From Opitutaceae bacterium (lineage in GTDB: Bacteria > Verrucomicrobiota > Verrucomicrobiia > Opitutales > Opitutaceae): 64,000 nt of DNA. Made by a program: the position numbers and the translations under genes. A model generated the notes under the pieces. That model saw only the letters and a list, made by a program, of their open reading frames with translations. It was not told the DNA's origin and ran no database searches. How positions within the stretch are numbered: the stretch's first letter is position 1; each line of letters starts with the position of its first letter. Shown in pieces: positions 26,450 to 35,563 of this stretch. Location: contig JABTUS010000003.1 in the NCBI GenBank assembly GCA_015075305.1, forward strand, positions 1 to 64,000. The letters run 5' to 3'.

Positions 26450-27115
26450 ATGTCATGGACTGATCAACCCATCTTTTTCATCGATTTCGAGGGCAGTCGC
26501 GCCACGGGAATCCTTGAGTACGGCGTTGCCACGGTGGTCGGCGGGCAGGTCACGGGTGTCCGGACACGACTATGCGGAGCCAGAGGGCTGATATCGCCTG
26601 AGGAATCGGCGACGCACGGATTGACTGAGGAGGTGCTGGAAGGCTGCCCCGCTTTCTCTGATGACTGGGATTATTTCGCCGACCTGCGGGAACGGGGGCC
26701 CTTTGCCGCGCACTACGCCGGTGTGGAAAATGCACTGTTGAAGGGCATCTGGCCTTACCCGCGCGCGTCGACAAATTTTGCGCGTCCGGGTGAGCGGATC
26801 ATCGACTGGGGACCCTGGGTGGACACAGCGGCCCTCTATCTTCAGCTCTATCCGAAGATCGGCAGCGGGAAACTAGAAAGCCTGATTGCAGCCATTGGAC
26901 GCCAGCATGAGCTCGACGGCCTGGCCGATGCCCATTGTCCACCGAACCGACGACGCTACCACACCGCGCTCTATGATGCGCTCGCGGGCGCCCTGCTCCT
27001 GTGTGCCTTGGCGCGGGATCCGCAGCTTGCCGCGCTTTCGACAACGCAGATTCTCGCACTGAGCGCCCTGGACGGCGAGAAGCGCGACTCGCTGCGGCAG
27101 GGAGAACTCTTTTGA
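26450..27115 (+). CDS. DEDDh-type 3'-5' exonuclease
   Basis: 221 residues starting MSWTDQPIFFIDFEGS. The RNase-T/DnaQ-like exonuclease fold is shown by FIDFEG (first Asp and Glu), the middle AAHYAGVENALL region, and HTALYDALAG (His and final Asp). The frame is open back to 26204 but that part overlaps hisN, and an ATG at 26431 in another frame stops after ten codons. A stand-alone proofreading-like or RNA-trimming exonuclease is likely; which one cannot be told from sequence. Confidence 0.8.
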   Translation: MSWTDQPIFFIDFEGSRATGILEYGVATVVGGQVTGVRTRLCGARGLISPEESATHGLTEEVLEGCPAFSDDWDYFADLRERGPFAAHYAGVENALLKGIWPYPRASTNFARPGERIIDWGPWVDTAALYLQLYPKIGSGKLESLIAAIGRQHELDGLADAHCPPNRRRYHTALYDALAGALLLCALARDPQLAALSTTQILALSALDGEKRDSLRQGELF

Positions 27116-27135
27116 AGCGGCGGCGCTGGTCTCGG

Positions 27136-27789
27136 TCAGCGAATGAAACGGGAGATCAACGTGTCGAGCATCAGCTCGGCCATTGAGCCGACTCGGAGGT
27201 CGGCGTGACTGAAGTCATGATGCGTGCTTGAGGGGTTGGGAATGGCGACGCACCAGAGTCCCGCCCTTTTTGCCGCCAGTGAGCCTGCGTGAGAGTCCTC
27301 GAAGGCGATCGCCTCATCGGGTCTGAGGCCCAGCCTTTCAACGGCGAGCCTGTAGAGATCCGGCTCCGGTTTTGGAAACGCGACATCCTCGCGGCAGCCG
27401 ATGAAATGAAACCGGTCGAGCAGACCGATTCGTCGCAGGTGAGCATCGCAGTGCAGATGGGGCGAGTTGGAGGCCAGCGCCACGGACAGGCCCCTTTCGC
27501 GCGCCAGATCCATCATCGAGACAACCCCCGGGAGGATGGGTTCCGCAAGGATGCGAATCTGCTTGCAGGAACGCATCTCGCGCTCGAGCTCGCTTCGGTC
27601 GCTCCCACCGGAAAATCCGCTCCAGGGATCAAATGCGAAGTCGGCGTGACCCACGCCGTGGATGAAAAGTTCTCGGTCAAATGCAACGCCATGCGCGGCA
27701 TGCACGTCCGCGTAGGCATCAATCAGCGGCGTCTCCGTATCAAGGATCAGGCCGTCAAAGTCGAACACGAGGGCGCGAATCATGGGCAT
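27136..27789 (-). CDS. HAD-superfamily sugar-phosphate-type hydrolase
   Basis: 217 residues. Motif I is FDFDGLILDTE (Asp9 nucleophile, Asp11), motif II SNSPH, motif III KPEPDLY and motif IV FEDSHAG. The helical cap inserted after motif I is of the beta-phosphoglucomutase/GPH (type I) kind. The substrate is unknown. Two ATG codons, at 27789 and 27783, are equally possible. Its 5' end overlaps the riboswitch-like leader of the divergent btu operon by about 15 bp. Confidence 0.88.
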   Translation of the reverse strand: MPMIRALVFDFDGLILDTETPLIDAYADVHAAHGVAFDRELFIHGVGHADFAFDPWSGFSGGSDRSELEREMRSCKQIRILAEPILPGVVSMMDLARERGLSVALASNSPHLHCDAHLRRIGLLDRFHFIGCREDVAFPKPEPDLYRLAVERLGLRPDEAIAFEDSHAGSLAAKRAGLWCVAIPNPSSTHHDFSHADLRVGSMAELMLDTLISRFIR

Positions 27790-27880
27790 TTGGCACGGTG
27801 AAAGTCCCGGAGCGAATCCTCTGGTCCTGTGGTTGGCAAAGCGAATTCAGGAGGCATGTTGGACTCCGGGTGATTTCTCG
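27775..27880 (+). promoter_or_regulatory. Probable cobalamin (B12) riboswitch, compact form
   Basis: The leader upstream of btuF contains the conserved cobalamin-riboswitch blocks in order: a GGTGAAAGTCC segment at about 27797-27807, a middle region, and the B12-box-like TTCAGGAGGCATG at 27846-27858. CCCGGAG (27806-27812) is perfectly complementary to CTCCGGG (27864-27870), giving a stem that encloses the core. The operon behind it encodes a B12-type ABC importer, which fits the usual target. The element is shorter than most AdoCbl riboswitches, so its class is not certain. Confidence 0.65.
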
Positions 27881-27922
27881 CGACAGAGGCGCAAAGGCCT
27901 GCCACGGTTTTTCCGCTTGTTC

Positions 27923-28897
27923 ATGTCCAAATCCACTTCGTTTCGCGTTGCGTTTGCCTGTGACTGCCGGGCGCTGGTGCTGTCCGCCACCCTGCTTGTT
28001 CTCCTGACTGCGCTGGCATTCCCGGCCAGAGCGCAAACGGGCTGGCCCGTCGTGGTCAGCGATGCCTTCAGACGCAGTGTAACCATCGAGTCCGAACCAA
28101 AGCGCATCATCTCCCTCTCTCCCTCGAACACGGAGATCCTTTTTGCGATTGGAGCCGGCGATCGGGTCGTTGGCGTCACCACGTTCTGCAATTTTCCGCC
28201 GGAGGCCGCGACGCGTGCCAGGGTCGGAGGCTTTGCGGGAAGCACGGTCAACCTGGAAATGGTCATCGCGCTTCGCCCCGACCTTGTTGTGGCCGGGGAC
28301 GAGCATCATCGGGCGGTCATTGATGCGCTTTCCAGGAAGGCAATCCCAGCGATCAGCATCAAGGCGGGCAATATTTCGGAAGTGTACGACTCCATTCGGC
28401 TCATTGGCCGGGCCACAGGAGGTCTTCGCGAAGCGGAGGAACTCGTCAAATCGATGCAGGCGCGCGTGAACGCTGTCGCGAGTCGCGCGGCCGCGATCCG
28501 CCCGGTCGACCGCGTTCGTGTCTACTGGGAAGTGTTTGACGCACCCCTCATAACCAGCGGTCGAAACAGTTTCATCGGGCAGCTGATCGAAATGGCGGGA
28601 GGGGTGAACGTGTTTGCGGACATCGATGCGGAATTTCCGCAGGTGAACACGGAATCGGTGATTGCCCGGGATCCGCAGGTGATCCTTGGACCTGAAGTGC
28701 CGGGCGTTGATGAACTGACCCTCGAAAAGGTCCGTGCGCGCAAGGGCTGGGGAGGGATCGATGCGGTGAGAAACGGAAGGGTGTATGCGTTGTCGGGGGA
28801 TCTGACCTCCCGCCCGGGGCCCCGGCTGGTCGACGGGCTCGAACTGGTGGCCCGAACGCTTTATCCGCGGTTGTTTCCGGCAGCGGCGACGCAATGA
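27923..28897 (+). CDS. btuF: Cobalamin-type ABC transporter substrate-binding protein
   Basis: 324 residues from the ATG at 27923; the open frame upstream runs through the riboswitch. Signal peptide residues ~13-37 (VLLTALAFPARA). The BtuF/FhuD-like class III fold shows RIISLSPSNTEILFAIGAGDRVVGVTTFCNFPPEA, then LRPDLVVAG and a C-terminal lobe with WGGIDAVRNGRVYAL. It captures corrinoid in the periplasm and delivers it to BtuC. The assignment to B12 rather than a siderophore rests on the riboswitch. The next gene overlaps it by four bases (ATGA). Confidence 0.88.
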   Translation: MSKSTSFRVAFACDCRALVLSATLLVLLTALAFPARAQTGWPVVVSDAFRRSVTIESEPKRIISLSPSNTEILFAIGAGDRVVGVTTFCNFPPEAATRARVGGFAGSTVNLEMVIALRPDLVVAGDEHHRAVIDALSRKAIPAISIKAGNISEVYDSIRLIGRATGGLREAEELVKSMQARVNAVASRAAAIRPVDRVRVYWEVFDAPLITSGRNSFIGQLIEMAGGVNVFADIDAEFPQVNTESVIARDPQVILGPEVPGVDELTLEKVRARKGWGGIDAVRNGRVYALSGDLTSRPGPRLVDGLELVARTLYPRLFPAAATQ

Positions 28898-29964
28898 TGG
28901 ATGGAGAAACGGGAATGCGAGGTTCTTCATCGTCGGGGGATCTGGCGAAGTCCAGGCGTCGCATGCCGTCCACGGCATGGGTGCTGCTGCTTGTGGTCGC
29001 GCTGCTGGCGAGCATCGGCTCCAGCGTGGCGCTCGGGAGCGTTTCGATCTCCCCGGGATCGCTGTACCGCGCACTGACGTTCAGCGACACCGCGGATCCG
29101 GTTCATGTGGCCGTGCTCTGGGATCTGCGGCTGCCCCGAACCCTGCTAGCGGCGCTGGTCGGCATGGCGCTGGCGGGCGCCGGCGTGGCGTTTCAGGCGC
29201 TTTTTCGCAATGCGCTCGCCGATCCATTCGTCGTCGGAGCATCGAGTGGCGCCGCGTTGGGTGCGACCCTTGCGCTGACCCTGGGATTCAGCGCGGGGTG
29301 GGCTGGATTGGGGCCGCTGCCGCTGGCGGCGTTCTGCGGCGCGATCGGCACCGTCCTTTGTGCGCTTGCGCTGGCGGAAACCGGTTCCACATCGTCGATG
29401 GCTTCACTGCTCCTCGCAGGCACGGCGCTCAGCTCCATGCTTTCGGCCATCATGTCCTTCCTCCTGCTTTGGGCGAATCAACCCTGGTTTCAGGCGTTCA
29501 ACTGGCTGCTGGGCAGTTTTTCCGGACGCGACTGGTCCTATGTGAGAATGGCCTGTCCGTATCTGCTTGTCTGCTACACCACACTTCAGCTCATGGCGCG
29601 TCCGCTGGATGCGCTCACCGCGGGCGATGACGTGGCCAGGAGTCTTGGCCTCTCGGTGCGATCCGCGCGCCTGATCGTCATTGGTGCGGCGACAATGGCG
29701 GCGGCGGTGGCTGTTGCCTTCAGCGGTGTGATCGGTTTCGTCGGCCTGATTGCGCCGCACATTGCGCGACTGCTTTTTGGAGCATCGCATCGGATTCTCC
29801 TTCCGACGAGCGCGCTGCTGGGCGCCATCCTTCTCGTCTGGTCGGACCTCGCCGCCCGGACCCTGCTCGCTCCCGTTGAAGTGCCTGTTGGAATCGTGAC
29901 GGCGTTCCTTGGCGGTCCGTTCTTTCTCTACCTGTTGAAGACGCGAGGAGGAAGGCTGGCATGA
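28894..29964 (+). CDS. btuC: Cobalamin-type ABC transporter permease
   Basis: 356 residues of the FecCD family with about ten membrane helices after a ~25-residue hydrophilic N-terminus. Signatures: LWDLRLPRTLLAALVGMALAGAGVAFQALFRNALADP and, in the ATPase-coupling loop, FVGLIAPHIARLLFG near the C-terminus, ending in PFFLYLLKTR. It forms the inner-membrane channel with BtuD. It overlaps btuF and btuD by four bases at each end, indicating translational coupling. Confidence 0.93.
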   Translation: MMDGETGMRGSSSSGDLAKSRRRMPSTAWVLLLVVALLASIGSSVALGSVSISPGSLYRALTFSDTADPVHVAVLWDLRLPRTLLAALVGMALAGAGVAFQALFRNALADPFVVGASSGAALGATLALTLGFSAGWAGLGPLPLAAFCGAIGTVLCALALAETGSTSSMASLLLAGTALSSMLSAIMSFLLLWANQPWFQAFNWLLGSFSGRDWSYVRMACPYLLVCYTTLQLMARPLDALTAGDDVARSLGLSVRSARLIVIGAATMAAAVAVAFSGVIGFVGLIAPHIARLLFGASHRILLPTSALLGAILLVWSDLAARTLLAPVEVPVGIVTAFLGGPFFLYLLKTRGGRLA

Positions 29965-30752
29965 GTGTGCGCCTCGAAGCGGTGAACCTGTCCTGCGGAT
30001 ACGACGGCCGGCCGGTTTTCGCCGGCGTGGATTTTTCAGTGCGATCGGGGGAGGTTTGCGCGCTGATCGGGCCCAATGGTTCCGGCAAGACGACGCTGCT
30101 GCATGCCTTGGACCGACTGGTTCCGCCACTTCAGGGCGAGGTGCGGCTCGATGGAGTGTCAATCTGGGAGCGACGCCCACGGGAAGTCGCCGCCCGAGTG
30201 GCGCTCGCTCCGCAGCGGGCCGCGACTTCCGTGTGGCCATTGACGGTGAGGGAAACGATACAACTGGCGCGCGCCCCCCACCGGGGATGGCTGGCATCCT
30301 ACACTTCGGAGGATGTCGCGGCCACCCATCGCGCCATGAATCGATTCGGGCTGACCGGTCTTGGCGATCGTTCCATGTCCACCCTTTCGGGCGGCGAAGT
30401 CCGGCGGGTGCTGCTTGCACGCGCGCTGGCGCAGACCCCGTCGGTGCTGCTGCTCGACGAGCCCCTGACGTATCTGGATCTGCACTACCAGGCGGAGATT
30501 CTGTCCCTGGTGAGGACGCTGGCTCGCGACGAGGGACTGGCGGTGGTTCTCACGCTTCACGACCTTGCACTTGCCGCCCTTTGCGCGGACCGGGTTGTGC
30601 TTCTCGCGGATGGACGTGTTCGCGGCCGGGGAGCACCCGGGGAAATTCTCACGCGGGAGGTGCTGTGTCCGGTTTATGGGGAAAATCTGGAGGTCATTCC
30701 CCATCCAAAAACCGGGCTTCCCATCGTGCTGCCACGGGGTGACATCGGCTGA
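29961..30752 (+). CDS. btuD: Cobalamin-type ABC transporter ATP-binding protein
   Basis: 263 residues. ABC ATPase with Walker A GPNGSGKTT (~36-44), signature LSGGEVRRVLLARAL, Walker B VLLLDEP and the H-loop LTLHDLALA. This is the FepC/BtuD type that pairs with FecCD permeases. It powers uptake of the corrinoid brought by BtuF. It overlaps btuC by four bases and is the last gene of the operon; a small palindrome CCGCATGCGG (30761-30770) lies between it and the convergent znuB. Confidence 0.92.
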   Translation: MSVRLEAVNLSCGYDGRPVFAGVDFSVRSGEVCALIGPNGSGKTTLLHALDRLVPPLQGEVRLDGVSIWERRPREVAARVALAPQRAATSVWPLTVRETIQLARAPHRGWLASYTSEDVAATHRAMNRFGLTGLGDRSMSTLSGGEVRRVLLARALAQTPSVLLLDEPLTYLDLHYQAEILSLVRTLARDEGLAVVLTLHDLALAALCADRVVLLADGRVRGRGAPGEILTREVLCPVYGENLEVIPHPKTGLPIVLPRGDIG

Positions 30753-30771
30753 CTCCCGAGCCGCATGCGGT

Positions 30772-31680
30772 TCAATCGGTCGTGTGTCGAACTGCCCGGC
30801 GTTCCCGCAGGGTAGCGCGAAGCGCGTGAAGCGCCCCGTAGCGCGGACTGAGCAGCGCGGAGAAAAGAAATCCAACTCCGAGGCACAGGACGATTGACGG
30901 TCCGCTCGAGAGCCCGGTGTGGAAACTCAGGACCAGGCCGGCGGTTGAGCCGGCCATGCCGAGTAGCATCGCTGAAAACAGCATGGTTCGAAAACGATCG
31001 CACCAGAGGTAGACGGTTGCGGCCGGAAGCAGGAACAGTCCCAGGGCGAGGATCACCCCCATGGTCTGCAGCGCGGTCACAAGATTGAGAACCGCCAGGC
31101 AGAGGAACCCGAGGTGAAACCAGCGCACATGCATGCCTGAAGCCCGTGAGAAAACCGGATCGAAAACCTCGAGAACGACACCGCGGAAGAAGAGCAGGAA
31201 CAGCAGGGCTGTAATTCCGGTTGCGACCGCGGTGAGCGCGAGGTCCTCGGGTCCCACGGCGAGGATGTTGCCGAAAAGAAAATGAAGCAGGTCGACTCCG
31301 GTTCCGGACTGACTGACAAGCGCAACGCCGCCCGCGTAGGCGACCAGGAAGAACGCGCCGAAGGCGGCGTCCTCCTTCAGCCGGGTGAGGCGGCTCAGGA
31401 GCGCACCCGAGATGGCGATCAGAAGCCCGGTGGCCATGGCTCCCACAAGCATTGCGAGAACACCGTGCCCGAAAAGAAGCCATGCGACGGCGACGCCGGG
31501 AAGCAGCGAGTGGGACAGGGCGTCCCCGAGCAGCGCGAGCCGCCGCAGCACGAGGATGCTGCCGAGCAGGGCGCCGCTCACGCTCAACATTCCCGCGGAG
31601 GCCAGGCCGCGCAGCATGAATTCGTTCCGGAAGGGCTCCACCAAGGCATCGACAAAGGCGAGTGGAGGACAGGCGATCAT
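30772..31680 (-). CDS. znuB: Metal ABC transporter permease, ZnuB type
   Basis: 302 residues of the ABC-3 family with about eight membrane helices. Motifs: FMLRGLASAGMLSVSGALLGSILVLRRLALLGDALSHSLLPGVAVAWLL near the N-terminus and FLLPAATVYLWCDRFRTML in the coupling region. It forms the channel for Zn2+ or Mn2+ import. It overlaps the ATPase gene by four bases. Metal specificity is assigned by the His-rich binding protein of the operon. Confidence 0.9.
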   Translation of the reverse strand: MIACPPLAFVDALVEPFRNEFMLRGLASAGMLSVSGALLGSILVLRRLALLGDALSHSLLPGVAVAWLLFGHGVLAMLVGAMATGLLIAISGALLSRLTRLKEDAAFGAFFLVAYAGGVALVSQSGTGVDLLHFLFGNILAVGPEDLALTAVATGITALLFLLFFRGVVLEVFDPVFSRASGMHVRWFHLGFLCLAVLNLVTALQTMGVILALGLFLLPAATVYLWCDRFRTMLFSAMLLGMAGSTAGLVLSFHTGLSSGPSIVLCLGVGFLFSALLSPRYGALHALRATLRERRAVRHTTD

Positions 31681-32417
31681 GGGCGGGCGCCGAGCACCGG
31701 CATGTGTGAGTGGAAGGCTCTGTCGATATTGACGTCGTTCAGCGCCTCAGCCGTCGGTCCGGCCGCAATCAGGCGCGTGTCGAGGAGGAGGGCGTGGGAG
31801 AAGTGGGCGCGCGCGATGGCGAGGTCGTGCACGGCTGCGATGACGGTGCGACCCTGCCCCAGCCAGCGCTGCAGGAGATGGAGCAGATCTGCGCGCGCGG
31901 CCAGATCCAGGCTGTTGAACGGCTCGTCGAGGAGGAAGATATCCGCGCCCTGCGCAACGGCGCGCGCCAGAAACATGCGCTGCTGCTGGCCGCCTGAGAG
32001 GCGCCGGATCTGTTCATTCTGCAAACCTACCAGGTCGAGCTCGCGGAGCGCATCGTCCACCATCCTCGTTTCAGCCGCCGTAAAGCGTCGAAAATATCCC
32101 AGCGCCGGCCAGCGGCCCTGAGCGACAACCTCGCGCACGGTGATGGGGAAATCCCATTCAACCTCCGGGCGTTGTGGCAGGTAGGCGAGCCGCGGATGGA
32201 GATGCCGGGGATGGTGGTCACCGAGTCGAATTTCGCCCTGTGTCAGTGGAAGCCATCCGAGAAGACTCTTCAGCAGCGTGCTCTTGCCCGCCCCGTTGGG
32301 CCCAACGAGTGCAACCAGTCCGCCACAGGGTATCTGGGTGGAGATGCGGTCCAGCGCCAGTTTTCGCCCGTAACGAACGGTGACATCCTGGAGTCGAAAA
32401 ATGTCGTGGTGCGCCAT
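31677..32417 (-). CDS. znuC: Metal ABC transporter ATP-binding protein, ZnuC type
   Basis: 246 residues. Walker A GPNGAGKST, signature LSGGQQQRMFLARAV, Walker B IFLLDEPFNSLD, and H-loop AAVHDLAIA are intact. The Q-loop region YLPQRPEVEWDFPITVREVV is characteristic of Zn/Mn importers. It drives ZnuB. It starts 15 bases after znuA and overlaps znuB, so the three form one operon. Confidence 0.93.
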   Translation of the reverse strand: MAHHDIFRLQDVTVRYGRKLALDRISTQIPCGGLVALVGPNGAGKSTLLKSLLGWLPLTQGEIRLGDHHPRHLHPRLAYLPQRPEVEWDFPITVREVVAQGRWPALGYFRRFTAAETRMVDDALRELDLVGLQNEQIRRLSGGQQQRMFLARAVAQGADIFLLDEPFNSLDLAARADLLHLLQRWLGQGRTVIAAVHDLAIARAHFSHALLLDTRLIAAGPTAEALNDVNIDRAFHSHMPVLGARP

Positions 32418-32432
32418 GGGTGCGGGTTCCGT

Positions 32433-33353
32433 TCAGCGCAGGGCTCCGACAATGCCGCCGAGATTGGTGCGCATCATGGCATCATAGGTTGCGAAGGAAG
32501 GCTCGACGGACAACCCGTCGGCGCACAGCGGCGGACCCAGTGCGACCCCGGTCTCACGCACCACGGTCTTGATCAGTCGCGGATTGCTGGAACGTTCGGC
32601 GAAGACTGCCTTGATGTGGAGTTTTCGAATTGTGGAGATGATGAAGGCAAGGTGGCGGCCGCTGGTTTCCATCGCCGTGTTGACTCCAAGGATTGGATAC
32701 AGCGTGAAATTGTTTTCGCGGGCAAAATAGCCAAAGGCGTCGTGGGAGGTGACGAGCAGTCTCCTTTCAACGGGCAGTTGTGCGAGTTCCATCCGTGTCC
32801 AGGCCTGCAGGGCACGAAGCCTGGCACGGTAATTTTCGGCATTTCCCGCGAAAGTCGCCGCTAGTTCCGGGCGGCGCACGGCGAATTCGGATTCGACGAT
32901 GCCCGTGGCGGCAATCATCGGCTCAATACCCAGCCACCAATGCGGGTCGATTTCGCCATGGCGATGATCGTGCGCGGCATCGTGATCGCCATGCGCGTGA
33001 TCGACGCGGGCAAGCTTAAGGTTGTCCGGCAGCTTGTTTCCGACTTTGACCAAAATGCCGGTGGGGAGATCCCGGGCAATTCTCGGAAGGTAGCTTTCAA
33101 GTCCCAGGCCGCTTGCAAGAACGATCCCGGCGGCCTGAAGCGTTCGAATGTCGGCAGGAGTCGGCTCATAGACATGAGGATCGACCCCCGGCCGCACCAG
33201 CGCATTGATCTCGATGGCCGCGCCGCCGATTTCCCGGGCCACCTCGGTCAGGATGCTGTGAAGCGTGACGACTCGCAGCGGCGCGCCCAGGCTGGTCGCC
33301 GCGAGAAGCGCCAGCAGCACCCCGTTGGGCAGAAATCTCCCGCACAAGTGCAT
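32433..33353 (-). CDS. znuA: Metal ABC transporter substrate-binding protein, ZnuA type
   Basis: 306 residues with a signal peptide (VLLALLAATSLGAPL). Cluster A-I solute-binding protein: VRPGVDPHVYEPTPADIRTL supplies the first metal His. A His-rich loop (DHAHGDHDAAHDHRHGE) precedes HWWLG. VTSHDAFGYFARE holds the next His, and VFAERSSNPRLIKTVVRE the acidic ligand region. The His-rich loop favours zinc over manganese. The gene follows the His-rich lipoprotein gene by 18 bases. Confidence 0.92.
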   Translation of the reverse strand: MHLCGRFLPNGVLLALLAATSLGAPLRVVTLHSILTEVAREIGGAAIEINALVRPGVDPHVYEPTPADIRTLQAAGIVLASGLGLESYLPRIARDLPTGILVKVGNKLPDNLKLARVDHAHGDHDAAHDHRHGEIDPHWWLGIEPMIAATGIVESEFAVRRPELAATFAGNAENYRARLRALQAWTRMELAQLPVERRLLVTSHDAFGYFARENNFTLYPILGVNTAMETSGRHLAFIISTIRKLHIKAVFAERSSNPRLIKTVVRETGVALGPPLCADGLSVEPSFATYDAMMRTNLGGIVGALR

Positions 33354-33371
33354 GGGACTGTGACCCCGGTG

Positions 33372-33881
33372 TCAGTTGCCAGGCGCCGGAGGGGGCGAAA
33401 TGTCCAGGGAGACATTCTGGAAGACCGAGCCCTGTGCTTCAATCCGGTCGAGGCTGCCCGACACCCCGGTTGCCCCCTTCAGCCAGTCGGCGCTCGCCTC
33501 GAACTGCGAAGTATTTCCGACGGTTTCACCGGTGGCGGTGTTGGCGGCAGCATTGAGCACCAGTGTGCGTGCGGGTGCCGGCGAGGTGACATGGATTTCC
33601 AAAGAAGGTGCGGAAAGCCGGATGAAGTTTTCCGCATGGGCATCGAGCGCGTAGGCGGTCAGCTTGCCGAGTCTTGAGTCGAGGATGAATTCCAGGTTGA
33701 ACTGGTGGTCTCCAAGGGCGATGAGCGTGCCGCCATGGGGTGCGGCGTGGACGTGCGTGTGTTCAGAAGCGTGATCGTGATTGTGTCCGGCGGAGGCGCT
33801 GTGGGATTCATGTTTGGAGCAGCCGGCGAAAACCAGCATCATGCCGAGGAGGAGGCAGGGTGGAAAAATGGGGAGTTTCAT
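33372..33881 (-). CDS. His-rich lipoprotein heading the zinc operon
   Basis: 169 residues from the ATG at 33881; the frame extends upstream without coding character. A signal peptide ends at the lipobox VFAGC. The mature N-terminus is His-rich (HESHSASAGHNHDHASEHTHVH) and is followed by APHGGTLIALGDHQFNLEFILD, a motif seen in periplasmic metal-associated proteins. The rest is beta-rich without recognised motifs. Its place at the head of znuA-znuC-znuB suggests a zinc-binding or zinc-delivery role; this is inference from context and composition. Confidence 0.78.
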   Translation of the reverse strand: MKLPIFPPCLLLGMMLVFAGCSKHESHSASAGHNHDHASEHTHVHAAPHGGTLIALGDHQFNLEFILDSRLGKLTAYALDAHAENFIRLSAPSLEIHVTSPAPARTLVLNAAANTATGETVGNTSQFEASADWLKGATGVSGSLDRIEAQGSVFQNVSLDISPPPAPGN

Positions 33882-34162
33882 GGATGCGTTTGTTGTTGGA
33901 AGCGAAGTCTGTGGGTGACTGTGTGCATGGAGGCGAATGCTTGTGAGAACGGGTAGCCTGGCAAAGTTGTCAAGAGTGTCGGAATCAGGCTGTCTGGCAA
34001 CCACGCCATTCAACCGTGGGCTCGCGCTGTTCGAGCGTTGGGTGGTTGCGAACCATGGGGCTGAAATGATCCTCTGTCAGGGGAGCTTGGCGGCGTCGAG
34101 ACCACCTGCACGATTCATTTGATCCGGACGGCTGAGCGCCTTCAAATGTCAGGGCAAGCACC
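33882..34162. other. Divergent intergenic region upstream of the zinc operon
   Basis: 281 bp between the leftward zinc operon and the rightward sulfatase. I looked for a Zur-type palindrome and found none convincing. Short frames on both strands have no recognisable content. The promoters of both units must lie here. Confidence 0.5.
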
Positions 34163-35563
34163 ATGACCAGCAAGGAATCCAGCGAGATTCTTCGGAAGCG
34201 CGGAGGCCGCCCTGTCGCGGTTGCCGTGCTGCTGGCCTGCATGTCCTGCCTCGCATGGGGCGCCGCGCCGGGACCTGGGCGCCCGAATGTCATTCTGCTG
34301 CTGGCTGATGACATGGGTTACGGCGATCTTGGAGTCTACGGAAACAAGGAGGTTCCCACTCCGGAGATCGACCGGCTCACGCGCGCCGGCGTGCGTTTCA
34401 CCGATGCCTATGTGACCTGCCCCGCGTGCGCGCCGAGCCGGCTCAGCCTGATGGCTGGCGCTTATCCGCAGCGCTTTGGAATGACCTGGAATGACGATCG
34501 GCGCGCGCATCGATTGCCGGAGACGCAGCGCCTGTTGCCGGAGTTGCTTCGCAGCGGAGGCTATGCCACGGGGCTTGTTGGCAAGTGGAACATCGTGCGT
34601 CCGGCGGAGACGGTGTTCGATGAGGTCCATGATTTCATCGAATGGGAATCGGACTCCTGGCCGCAGCCGGACGGTCGCTACATCGGCAGCAACGCGACAA
34701 CCAATCCGGGTTTTCGATCGAGCAAGACACAGTACTGGGGGCCGTTGCGGGAGGGTGATGAATACCTGAGCAACCGTCTCGCGCGAAAGGCGGTCGACTT
34801 CATCGATCGTCATGCCGACGAGCCCTTTTTCCTGTTCGTCGGCTTCAATGCCGTGCACAGCCCGTGGCAAGGGCGCAGGGCGGATGAGGAGCGTTTCGCC
34901 GGCATGCCGCACGAAGTGTTACGTCTCTACGCCTCGATGATCGCAGGTCTCGACGATGCGGTGGGGCTCATCATGCGCGGGCTGCGGGCGCGCGGTCTTG
35001 AGGAGAACACGCTCGTGATCTTTCTGAGCGACAATGGACCGGCGATAGGAAGTCCGCAGATCGAAGGATGGAAACCTGGGTGGCCGTCTCGAATCGTTGT
35101 GGGCTCGACGGCTCCTTTTCGCGGGGCAAAGACCGAGCTTCTGGAAGGAGGGATCCGCGAGCCTTTCATCGTGCGCTGGCCGGCACGGCTTGCCGGAGGC
35201 ACGGAGTTTCGCGATGCGGTGATCTCGAATGATGTGCTGCCCACGATCTGCGCCGCTGCAGGAGTCCCCGTGCCCGCTGGTTCTGTCGTTGATGGCGTGG
35301 ATCTGCTGCCGTTTCTACGCGGCGAGAGGAAAAATGCACCGCACGAAACACTCTACTGGAAAATCAAGTCGGCCGCCGCGCTGCGACGGGGCGACTGGAA
35401 GCTGTTGATGCTGGCTCCCGAGTGGACACCGCAACTCTATCGATTGAGTCGGGATGTCGCCGAGGCGCATGACCTTGCGGGCGAACGACCGGAAGTGGTT
35501 CGCGAGCTCCATGCGGCATGGAGTGAATGGAACGCGTTGCTGCCACCACCCGCCAAGCAATAG
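34163..35563 (+). CDS. Formylglycine-dependent sulfatase (S1 family), exported
   Basis: 466 residues. The signal peptide covers about residues 17-35. The N-terminal metal site is NVILLLADDMGYGDLGVYG. The activation motif is CAPSR (Cys89-x-Pro-x-Arg), which is converted to formylglycine. GLVGKWN (where GKWH is usual) and FLSDNGPAIG are the further conserved blocks. The C-terminal subdomain ends ELHAAWSEWNALL. It hydrolyses a sulfate ester on an unknown, probably polysaccharide, substrate. It stands apart from the sulfatase block at 53530-57220. Confidence 0.93.
   Translation: MTSKESSEILRKRGGRPVAVAVLLACMSCLAWGAAPGPGRPNVILLLADDMGYGDLGVYGNKEVPTPEIDRLTRAGVRFTDAYVTCPACAPSRLSLMAGAYPQRFGMTWNDDRRAHRLPETQRLLPELLRSGGYATGLVGKWNIVRPAETVFDEVHDFIEWESDSWPQPDGRYIGSNATTNPGFRSSKTQYWGPLREGDEYLSNRLARKAVDFIDRHADEPFFLFVGFNAVHSPWQGRRADEERFAGMPHEVLRLYASMIAGLDDAVGLIMRGLRARGLEENTLVIFLSDNGPAIGSPQIEGWKPGWPSRIVVGSTAPFRGAKTELLEGGIREPFIVRWPARLAGGTEFRDAVISNDVLPTICAAAGVPVPAGSVVDGVDLLPFLRGERKNAPHETLYWKIKSAAALRRGDWKLLMLAPEWTPQLYRLSRDVAEAHDLAGERPEVVRELHAAWSEWNALLPPPAKQ

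Noticed and set aside
33937-34122. Small frame between the zinc operon and the sulfatase
   Set aside because: 61 codons, no similarity, no ribosome-binding site.
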